In this document: positions 58,101-64,000 of the stretch, piece after piece | Layout of the letters: each line of letters opens with the position of its first letter | How positions within the stretch are numbered: the first letter of the stretch is position 1 | Assembly (NCBI GenBank): GCA_003214055.1 | Contig: QCMD01000001.1 | Location: forward strand, 1 to 64,000 | Direction: 5' to 3' | From: Prochlorococcus sp. AG-418-K17 | GTDB lineage: Bacteria; Cyanobacteriota; Cyanobacteriia; PCC-6307; Cyanobiaceae | Length of the DNA stretch: 64,000 nucleotides | The notes under the pieces: generated by a model | The model's database searches: none | The model's input: the letters and a program-made list of their open reading frames with translations, nothing else | Told to the model about the DNA's origin: nothing | Program-made: the position numbers and the translations under genes

Positions 58101-58160
58101 TTTTTATTTAATAAGTCATTCTTAGATTAGTAGTCATTAAATATTTTTCAATTACTTGAT

Positions 58161-59279
58161 TTGAAAAAAGGATTTTCTTTACCTTTGTGGGTTGCGGGAG
58201 CTGCTAAATCAGCAGTAAAAAAATTAATAGGATTTTCGTTTGAAAATTTTGAATCAATTAAAATTCCTAATAAAAATAACCAGGTTAAAATAGAGGTTCA
58301 TTCTGCTGGTTTAATTAATGGGGGAACTCATGCACTTGGTATCTCTTTTGCAAATTCTAATTTAGAACTGGACATAACAAATAATTTAGAAATTTGGACT
58401 ATTGTCACTTTTCAAAAGAGTCAAGAGCAATATCATAATCAAAACAATCGAATAAATATTATTGCGGGATATGGAGTTGGTATTGAAAAAAAGACATCGC
58501 AAATATGTATTTCGAATTTTGCTAAAGAAATTTTATATGAAAATATCCTTGATCTTATTCCAAATGGTTTTGTTTTGAATCTTGAAATTATTTTCCCTAA
58601 TGGAAAGTTTTTAGCAGAGAGAACTAGTAATAAAGCTTTTGGGATTGTAGAAGGCTTATCAATTATTGGCACTAGTGCGGAAACTTATTCAAGTGCTTCC
58701 CCAGATCAATTAAATAATGCCAAAACTAAGCTTGAGAATTTAATTAACAATGACTTTAACGGGAAAATAGTTTTTGTAATTGGTGAAAATGGTTTGGATC
58801 TTGCAATGAGTAGTAAAATTAATATTCCTATAATCAAAGTAGGAAACTGGATTGGACCATTATTAGTTGATGCTGCGATTAAAAATGTTAAAACAGTAAT
58901 TATTTTTGGATATCATGGAAAATTAATTAAATTAGCGGGAGGTATTTTTCATACTCACAACCATTTAGCTGATGCCAGAATTGAAATTCTTATATCTTTA
59001 GCTGTAAAAGAAAAACTGCCCTACGAAATAATTTTGCAAATTTCTCATTCAAATAGTGTAGAAGATGCTTGGTTAATAATGCAGCAATTTAGTAAATCTA
59101 AAGCTAATAATTTATGGAATAAATTATCTCTCACTATTGAGGAACGTTCTTTTGAATATGTTAATAGATATAAAAAAACGAATATGAAAATTGCAGCTGT
59201 TATTTTTGATAGGCAGAGAAAAATTAGATGGTCTGGCATTAATGGCAATGAATTTATTGATTCTTTTAAAAGAGATTAA
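58161..59279 (+). CDS. cbiD: Cobalt-precorrin-5B C1-methyltransferase
   Basis: CbiD methylates C-1 in the anaerobic cobalamin (here pseudocobalamin) pathway. The 372-residue protein starts at TTG 58161 with LPLWVAGAAKSAVKKL, which agrees with the usual CbiD N-terminus. INIIAGYGVGIE and the C-terminal FGYHGKLIKLAGGIFHTHNH are the family markers. No other cobalamin genes are adjacent; guaA follows after 48 bases. Confidence 0.9.
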   Translation: MKKGFSLPLWVAGAAKSAVKKLIGFSFENFESIKIPNKNNQVKIEVHSAGLINGGTHALGISFANSNLELDITNNLEIWTIVTFQKSQEQYHNQNNRINIIAGYGVGIEKKTSQICISNFAKEILYENILDLIPNGFVLNLEIIFPNGKFLAERTSNKAFGIVEGLSIIGTSAETYSSASPDQLNNAKTKLENLINNDFNGKIVFVIGENGLDLAMSSKINIPIIKVGNWIGPLLVDAAIKNVKTVIIFGYHGKLIKLAGGIFHTHNHLADARIEILISLAVKEKLPYEIILQISHSNSVEDAWLIMQQFSKSKANNLWNKLSLTIEERSFEYVNRYKKTNMKIAAVIFDRQRKIRWSGINGNEFIDSFKRD

Positions 59280-59327
59280 GTTTTTATTTATTATGCTTTT
59301 GAATGCAAATTGAGCTAACTTTTATAC

Positions 59328-60914
59328 ATGAGTCAAAAATCTTTAAAAAAAGAAAGAGGTCCTGCAATACTAATACTAGACTTCGGATCTCAATATTCAG
59401 AATTGATAGCTAGAAGAATAAGAGAAACGAATGTTTTTTCTCTTGTTGTAAGTAATTGTATTTCAATTGATGAAATCGCCGATATCAATCCAAAAGGGAT
59501 TATTTTGAGTGGAGGTCCAAACTCTGTATATGATCAAGCTTCACCTAAATGTGATGTAGAAATTTTTAATTTAGGTATTCCAATTCTCGGAATATGTTAT
59601 GGCATGCAACTTATGGTTAAAGAACTAGGAGGTTCTGTTACTCCAGCTATTAAAAAAGCTGAATATGGCAGAGCACCTATAAATATTGATTTAGAAAGTG
59701 ATTTACTTTGTGATGTAAAAGATAAATCGATAATGTGGATGAGCCATGGAGATTCTATTAATTCTTTACCTCAAGGATTTAATAAAATTGCTCATACTGA
59801 AAATACACTTCATGCAGCCATTTCAAATAATTCAAATAAATTATTTGGTGTGCAATTTCATCCTGAAGTAATTCATTCAGAGTTTGGTATGCAAGTTATA
59901 AAAAACTTTGTTCACTCAATTTCTAATTGCGCTGCGGACTGGACTACTAATACTTTTTTGGAAGAGACGATACCGCAAATCAGGGAACAAGTTGGAAATA
60001 AAAAAGTTTTGCTTGCTTTATCTGGTGGGGTTGATTCATCTACTCTTGCTTTTCTTCTTTCTAAAGCTATTGGAGAAAATCTTACCTGCATGTTTATTGA
60101 TCAAGGTTTCATGAGGAAAGGTGAACCAGAATTTCTGATGGAATTTTTTGATAAAAAATTTCATATTAAGGTGGAATATATAAATGCCAGGGAAAGATTT
60201 ATTAAAAAATTAAAAGGAATAATCGATCCAGAAGAAAAAAGGAAAATTATTGGTCGAGAATTTATTAGAGTTTTTGAAGAGGAGAGTAATAGATTAGGAC
60301 CTTTTGAATATTTAGCACAAGGTACTCTTTATCCTGATGTTATCGAAAGTGCTGGTACAAATATAGATCCTAAAACCGGAGATCGAATTGCTGTAAAAAT
60401 CAAAAGTCATCATAATGTTGGAGGTTTACCAAAAGATTTACAGTTTAAATTGGTTGAGCCTTTGAGAAAACTTTTTAAGGATGAAGTGCGAAAACTGGGC
60501 AGTGCCTTAGGTTTACCTGATGAAATTATAAAAAGACATCCATTCCCAGGACCAGGATTAGCTATAAGAATTTTAGGGGAGGTAACGGATGAAAAACTAA
60601 ATTGTTTAAGGGATGCAGATTGGATTGTGAGAGATGAAATTAAAAAAGCAGGACTCTATAATGATATTTGGCAAGCTTTTGCTGTGTTGTTACCTGTTAA
60701 AACTGTTGGGGTAATGGGAGATAAAAGAACATATGCTTGGCCTTTAGTTATACGGTGCGTATCTAGTGAAGATGGTATGACAGCAGATTGGTCAAAAATT
60801 CCATTTGAGATTTTAACAAGAATTTCTAATAGAATAGTAAATGAAGTGGTTCAAGTTAATAGGGTCGTTTATGATATAACTAGCAAGCCTCCAGGTACAA
60901 TTGAGTGGGAATAG
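59328..60914 (+). CDS. guaA: GMP synthase (glutamine-hydrolysing)
   Basis: GuaA aminates XMP to GMP. The 528-residue protein has a class I amidotransferase domain with GICYGMQLM (nucleophile C90) and FHPEV, then the ATP-pyrophosphatase P-loop [12 protein letters not shown] and the dimerisation domain ending KPPGTIEWE. The gene is intact. Its last six codons and stop recur twice downstream, marking this 3' end as the edge of an accessory region; guaA 3' ends are known integration targets in other bacteria. Confidence 0.97.
   Translation: MSQKSLKKERGPAILILDFGSQYSELIARRIRETNVFSLVVSNCISIDEIADINPKGIILSGGPNSVYDQASPKCDVEIFNLGIPILGICYGMQLMVKELGGSVTPAIKKAEYGRAPINIDLESDLLCDVKDKSIMWMSHGDSINSLPQGFNKIAHTENTLHAAISNNSNKLFGVQFHPEVIHSEFGMQVIKNFVHSISNCAADWTTNTFLEETIPQIREQVGNKKVLLALSGGVDSSTLAFLLSKAIGENLTCMFIDQGFMRKGEPEFLMEFFDKKFHIKVEYINARERFIKKLKGIIDPEEKRKIIGREFIRVFEEESNRLGPFEYLAQGTLYPDVIESAGTNIDPKTGDRIAVKIKSHHNVGGLPKDLQFKLVEPLRKLFKDEVRKLGSALGLPDEIIKRHPFPGPGLAIRILGEVTDEKLNCLRDADWIVRDEIKKAGLYNDIWQAFAVLLPVKTVGVMGDKRTYAWPLVIRCVSSEDGMTADWSKIPFEILTRISNRIVNEVVQVNRVVYDITSKPPGTIEWE
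60894..60914 (+). other. guaA tail, attL-like core A
   Basis: The last codons of guaA (GGT ACA ATT GAG TGG GAA TAG) contain ATTGAGTGGGAATAGT, which recurs exactly at core C (from 63398). An AACCTAGTT match lies 13 bases further on (60928-60936), and the counterpart of core C has the same 9-mer 12 bases after its stop. Confidence 0.65.
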
Positions 60915-61034
60915 TTCATATATCAAGAACCTAGTTATAACTTAAAAAATCTTTTTTTCTAATTAAGAAATTTCTTTTTTCTTTTTTCGAAGATTAAGTC
61001 TATAACTGGGTTTATAAAGTTCCAAATTTTGCTT

Positions 61035-61056
61035 AGTTTGTCGCGAGTTTGTCGCA
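61035..61056 (+). repeat. 11-bp tandem direct repeat, pair A
   Basis: AGTTTGTCGCG (61035-61045) is followed immediately by AGTTTGTCGCA (61046-61056), 10 of 11 identical. It lies 120 bases after the guaA stop and 60 bases before the endonuclease gene. Its period and sequence match pairs B and C. Possible integrase arm-type site. Confidence 0.6.
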
Positions 61057-61115
61057 ATCATTTTTTGTATTACGAAAACTCTTTATTATTGGATTGAATT
61101 TAACTTTGATATCTG

Positions 61116-61940
61116 ATGGAAACTGTTGTATCTATCTATGAATATCTCATTTCCTTAGTTAAAGATAATTCTAAAATTCCAATTTCTCTAAGAAATAAAT
61201 CAATTATTGGGACGACTCAAGATGATCCTTTTGATAATTGGGTAGAGGATGAACTTAGAAATGGTTTAGGCGCTAAATTTAAAATATTTCATTCTGGTAA
61301 ATTGCAAACACCAGATTTGGTAATTCACTCCACAGATTTAAATCAGTTTATTGGTATTGAGGTAAAAAAATTAAGTCAGCAAGATAATGGTTCAGATGGA
61401 AGAGGTTTAACTCTTGATTACAATAGTTGCTTACCTTGTGGCACAACTTTAATTAAATATCAGTCTGAAATAATAAAGATTCCCTGTTATTACCTTTTCG
61501 CTTTATTAGATAAGAAAAATGAAAATATTCTTACGATGTTGATAATGAATGGTGATTTTTTAAACTATGATTTTCAAATTCATAAAGAATCAAAGATCTC
61601 CAATTTTTCAGAATATGATCATGGACCTTATGGTGAAGGATCAGTCAGGCATCGAAAAATGTATACTTATCCCAATCCATTGAATTCAAAAATTAAATAT
61701 TTTTATCATAAATTTTTATTAGTCGATAAGGATTCAAATTTTAAATTGAGCAAAGATCAAAAAAATATAACTTCAAAAATAATTAGAACAGATCAATCTT
61801 CTCAAAATTTTAATTTTTTAGTCAGAGATGATTTAAGTCAAAATAATGCTTCTGAGATTGAATGTATTGAGGATATATTTGAAAATTGTAAAAAAAGATC
61901 GAAAAAAATAAGAACCGCTCCTATTTTTGAAATAGGTTGA
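61116..61940 (+). CDS. Putative type II restriction endonuclease (PD-(D/E)XK)
   Basis: The 274-residue protein shows a PD-(D/E)XK nuclease core: TPDLVIHS with P66/D67, a 14-residue spacer, then GIEVKKLS with E82 and K84. Downstream, DGRGLTLDYNSCLPCGTTL resembles a strand-turn segment seen next to the core in several restriction enzymes. It sits 17 bases upstream of a C5 methyltransferase on the same strand, the normal arrangement of a type II R-M pair. I cannot assign a known enzyme family or recognition site. The alternative is a Vsr-like or Mrr-like nuclease, which fits the motif spacing less well. Confidence 0.7.
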   Translation: METVVSIYEYLISLVKDNSKIPISLRNKSIIGTTQDDPFDNWVEDELRNGLGAKFKIFHSGKLQTPDLVIHSTDLNQFIGIEVKKLSQQDNGSDGRGLTLDYNSCLPCGTTLIKYQSEIIKIPCYYLFALLDKKNENILTMLIMNGDFLNYDFQIHKESKISNFSEYDHGPYGEGSVRHRKMYTYPNPLNSKIKYFYHKFLLVDKDSNFKLSKDQKNITSKIIRTDQSSQNFNFLVRDDLSQNNASEIECIEDIFENCKKRSKKIRTAPIFEIG

Positions 61941-61957
61941 AATTTTAACGGATATAT

Positions 61958-63082
61958 ATGTCCTCTTATTCTTTTCTAGGATTATTTTCAGGTGCTGGAG
62001 GTCTAGATTTAGGATTTGAGAATGCTGGTTTTCACCATATTCTTTCTAATGATATTTTGAAATGTGCAGTAGATACTATTAAGTTCAATAGACCATCATG
62101 GGATGTAGTCCATGAAGATGTAAAGAATTTCCATCCTAATAAAAAATTAAAACCTGATATTCTCCTTGCTGGATTTCCTTGTCAAGGATTTTCATTAGGA
62201 GGTCACAGAAAGTCTACCGACCAAAGAAATGAACTTTATAGAGAGGTAATTAGGATTGCTGATTCTTTGAAACCAAGAGTGATCGTTATGGAAAATGTTC
62301 TTAATCTAAGAACAATGATTCATCCTTTATCTTCGCAACCATTTGAAAAGCAAATAAAAGATGAACTTCAAAGTATTGGATATCAAGTAAGGTCAGATTA
62401 TTTGAAAGTTGCTAATTATGGAGTCCCACAAACGAGAAGAAGATTTATTTTGATTGCTTTCAGGGAAGAGGCATTTGGAGTGTTTGGTTTTCCTAAGCAA
62501 TCTTCATTAATGCCTGCTGAACCATTTTTAAAGGATTTTATAAATACAAATCAACCAGATCTTCCAAATCATTCTCCAGAATGGGGATTCAATTCCAGAG
62601 TTCATATACAAACTAATAATCCTATTAATGATTCTGATCCAATAATCCCAGTAAGATTAAGCAGAACCGCATCTGATGGTAATCCTATTAGAAATTTAAA
62701 GAATCCTTTTCCTGCTATAGATACTGGAACAATTTGGGGATGGGCGCAAGGAAATGTTGAGTGTAAAAGAGTTCAGAGAAAAGCAAGTGATCACAAGTAT
62801 CAAAGATCATTAGGTTCTCAAGTAAAACTTTGGAGACTAACTGCTAGTAGAATTAGAAGTTTCACTCCAAGAGAGTATGCGAGACTGCAAACTTTCCCAG
62901 ATACTTGGCAATTTCAAGGATCTAGTAAGAGAGATTTACAAATACAAATAGGCAATGCAGTTCCAGTTAATTTTGCAGAATCGATAGCGCGTCAAATTAT
63001 GCAGACTCTTGAATTTATTGATGGAAAAACCAAGTCTCTAGTAGTTCCAATAAAAGAAAGACAGATTCCTCTTGCTATGTAG
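61958..63082 (+). CDS. DNA cytosine-5 methyltransferase
   Basis: The 374-residue enzyme contains the ordered C5-MTase motifs: I FSGAGGLDLGFENAGF, IV AGFPCQGFS with catalytic C75, VI MENV (E112), VIII QTRRRF (158-163), IX REYARLQTFPD and X QIGNAVPVNFAESIARQI. The target-recognition region lies at about 190-305 between VIII and IX and sets the unknown site. All catalytic residues are present, so it should be active. It is the modification partner of the preceding endonuclease candidate. The pair is absent from the core gene order I know for this region, which suggests transfer. Confidence 0.93.
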   Translation: MSSYSFLGLFSGAGGLDLGFENAGFHHILSNDILKCAVDTIKFNRPSWDVVHEDVKNFHPNKKLKPDILLAGFPCQGFSLGGHRKSTDQRNELYREVIRIADSLKPRVIVMENVLNLRTMIHPLSSQPFEKQIKDELQSIGYQVRSDYLKVANYGVPQTRRRFILIAFREEAFGVFGFPKQSSLMPAEPFLKDFINTNQPDLPNHSPEWGFNSRVHIQTNNPINDSDPIIPVRLSRTASDGNPIRNLKNPFPAIDTGTIWGWAQGNVECKRVQRKASDHKYQRSLGSQVKLWRLTASRIRSFTPREYARLQTFPDTWQFQGSSKRDLQIQIGNAVPVNFAESIARQIMQTLEFIDGKTKSLVVPIKERQIPLAM

Positions 63083-63182
63083 TGCTAATAAATAAAAAAC
63101 TTATAATGATTGATATTAAATTTTATTTCTCTACAATTAGTTCAACAACATATGAAATTAAGTATAAAGGAATAACCTTATG

Positions 63183-63204
63183 AGTTTATCGTCAGTTTGT
63201 CGCA
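63183..63204 (+). repeat. 11-bp tandem direct repeat, pair B
   Basis: AGTTTATCGTC (63183-63193) abuts AGTTTGTCGCA (63194-63204). The second unit is identical to the second unit of pair A. It ends 47 bases before guaA-tail copy B. Confidence 0.55.
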
Positions 63205-63251
63205 CTAAAATCATCCTCCAAACCTGTTGCTATGACAGGGTTTATTATGTT

Positions 63252-63272
63252 GGAACTATCGAGTGGGAGTGA
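63252..63272 (+). other. guaA tail copy B (attachment-like)
   Basis: GGA ACT ATC GAG TGG GAG TGA encodes GTIEWE-stop, the exact C-terminus of GuaA, with five of seven codons changed synonymously relative to the intact gene (stop included). Only GAGTGGGA is shared as a continuous block with core A. It looks like the tail of a more distant guaA allele. Confidence 0.6.
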
Positions 63273-63310
63273 AAAGTAGGGTATAAACACATTCATAGTC
63301 TAGAAAAATT

Positions 63311-63332
63311 GGTTTCACACGGGTTTCACACG
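63311..63332 (+). repeat. 11-bp tandem direct repeat, pair C
   Basis: GGTTTCACACG occurs twice without a gap (63311-63321, 63322-63332). The period of 11 and the GTTT...C(G/A)C pattern match pairs A and B although the sequence differs. It ends 59 bases before guaA-tail copy C. Confidence 0.6.
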
Positions 63333-63391
63333 AAATTTATGTCTTTATAAAACTCAATGATACCAATGGGTTTCAAGGGTCAAAATTGGGC

Positions 63392-63433
63392 GGTACTATT
63401 GAGTGGGAATAGTCCAAGAGTAAAAACCTAGTT
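63392..63433 (+). other. guaA tail copy C, attR-like core
   Basis: GGT ACT ATT GAG TGG GAA TAG (63392-63412) encodes GTIEWE-stop and differs from the guaA tail at one base in 21. The similarity continues: after 12 bases AACCTAGTT (63425-63433) recurs as it does after the real guaA. The frame upstream reads SKLG, compared with SKPP in GuaA. Confidence 0.65.
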
Positions 63434-63807
63434 GCAGCCTTAAGAATCTAGTCTCACCCAAAGATAAAAAAATTTTTTCAACCTATTTGCAATGGATTTT
63501 AGCGGGTCATGCTCAACTAAGTTTCACCAAAAGCATTGGAACTTTCTCTATAGAGAAATCGTATTAAAATAAATTTCTTTACGCTTTTATTTTGTATGGA
63601 TTTAGTTTTTATAAATGACTAACTTAAGATAATATCAATAGTTTAAGAAAGGTAGTTTTTATAAAAGAAGTGATGTTTATAATTTAAATTTTGTTTAACT
63701 TCAAAATTTATTATCACTAGCTTAAATAGTATTTATTTAAAATAAAAAATTTAATTTTTAAATCAAATGATTAATGTTTGCAAATATTAAATTGTGAATG
63801 TTTAATC

Positions 63808-63830
63808 TTTTGACTTAGATTGAGTCAAAA
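63808..63830. promoter_or_regulatory. Perfect inverted repeat upstream of the last ORF
   Basis: TTTTGACT (63808-63815) and AGTCAAAA (63823-63830) are perfect complements around TAGATTG. The repeat ends 11 bases before the ATG at 63842. It could be an operator or a leader hairpin; the arm contains TTGACT, close to a -35 hexamer. Confidence 0.45.
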
Positions 63831-63841
63831 CTAATATTTAT

Positions 63842-64000
63842 ATGAATACAAGTTGGGATATTTTACTGTCTGAGTTTCGTAAACTTGGTGGAATAGCAGA
63901 TAATGTATTTCAAAAAGAGGGCGAAAATGGTCGTGGTATTTTTCCAGTTAATCCAAGCCTAAAGGCAAGAATTTTTACTCCATCTAAATTAATGATTAAA
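63842..64000 (+). CDS. N-terminal part of an unrecognised protein (partial)
   Basis: An open frame from ATG 63842 runs off the window after 53 codons. It reads MNTSWDILLSEFRKLGGIAD then GENGRGIFPVNPSLKARIFT. The GGIADN...GRGIFPV pattern reminds me of SET-domain-like proteins found near surface-polysaccharide clusters, but that is a weak impression. It lies on the accessory side of the guaA-tail copies. Confidence 0.6.
   Translation, partial: MNTSWDILLSEFRKLGGIADNVFQKEGENGRGIFPVNPSLKARIFTPSKLMIK

Larger units (their letters stand above)
60894..63433 (+). mobile_element. Candidate guaA-integrated R-M element (ends by repeat only)
   Basis: The interval runs from the guaA tail to its second downstream copy and holds only an endonuclease candidate, a C5 methyltransferase, two further guaA-tail copies and three pairs of 11-bp tandem repeats. 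Direct repetition of the gene's 3' end is what site-specific integration into a gene end leaves. No integrase is present between the ends. The true right boundary may lie beyond the window. Confidence 0.5.
63083..63841. other. Gene-free accessory stretch with attachment-like repeats
   Basis: This 759-base stretch has no credible ORF in six frames; the longest ATG frame near its start (63106-63183) has 25 codons. It holds tandem pairs B and C, guaA-tail copies B and C, an 8-bp inverted repeat at its right end, and a pair of related segments at about 63371-63393 and 63490-63512. The rest is A/T-rich and shows nothing I can name. Confidence 0.7.

Noticed and set aside
60915-61115. tRNA gene as integration target next to guaA
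   Set aside because: No cloverleaf or T-loop-like GGTTCGAATCC sequence is visible; the repeated sequence is clearly the guaA coding end.
63106-63183. 25-codon ORF after the methyltransferase
   Set aside because: Too short, no recognisable sequence and it runs into repeat pair B.

Overview
The window is a compact, strongly AT-rich cyanobacterial chromosome segment. Gene content and order (dnaN, a PRC-barrel gene, purL, purF, a gyrA-like gene, a TPR gene, queG, a DUF502 gene, nusB, ftsY, an rsbU-like gene, argH) match what I know of Prochlorococcus, most likely a high-light clade. Many genes abut or overlap, several starts are TTG or GTG, and strong Shine-Dalgarno sequences are mostly absent. 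I found no rRNA, no convincing tRNA and no CRISPR array. The strain assignment is inference.

Layout. Positions 1-24289 hold housekeeping genes: the end of a sigma-70 factor, a phytol kinase-like gene, DAHP synthase, aconitase B, a ClC transporter, purU, an FAD amine oxidase, dnaK, aroE, rpsF, argG, a DUF3134 gene, mraY, a sucrose-phosphate-synthase-like glycosyltransferase, uvrA, recN, an ABC1 kinase, a DUF1400 gene and thrC. Positions 24290-24628 form a 339-base gene-free region with four DnaA-box-like sites in front of dnaN, and are the best candidate for the replication origin. Positions 24629-54970 carry dnaN followed by purine synthesis (purL, purF), a GyrA/ParC paralogue, queG, nusB, ftsY, argH, an RRM protein, dusA, msrB, a grpE-dnaJ-tusA-rsgA cluster, the murC-murB-ybaB cluster, gap2, thiL, a cyclophilin, efp-accB and pdxA. 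A sugar-epimerase-like gene at 53816-54698 is broken by a one-base shift in an 8-A run. Beside it is a LexA-box-like palindrome in front of a small ORF. Positions 54971-60914 hold an HNH nuclease, small hypothetical proteins, an AbrB-type membrane protein, an aminotransferase, cbiD and guaA.

The accessory part begins exactly at the 3' end of guaA (60914). A two-gene restriction-modification module follows: a PD-(D/E)XK endonuclease candidate and a cytosine-5 DNA methyltransferase. The last six sense codons plus stop of guaA (peptide GTIEWE-stop) occur twice more downstream, at 63252-63272 and 63392-63412, with synonymous codon differences. Each of the three tails has nearby a pair of 11-bp tandem direct repeats. 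This looks like a guaA-targeting integrative element, or nested remnants of several, carrying a minimal R-M cargo, with attL/attR-like ends and probable integrase arm sites but no integrase in view. The window ends inside an unrecognised ORF that has a perfect 8-bp inverted repeat just upstream of its start.
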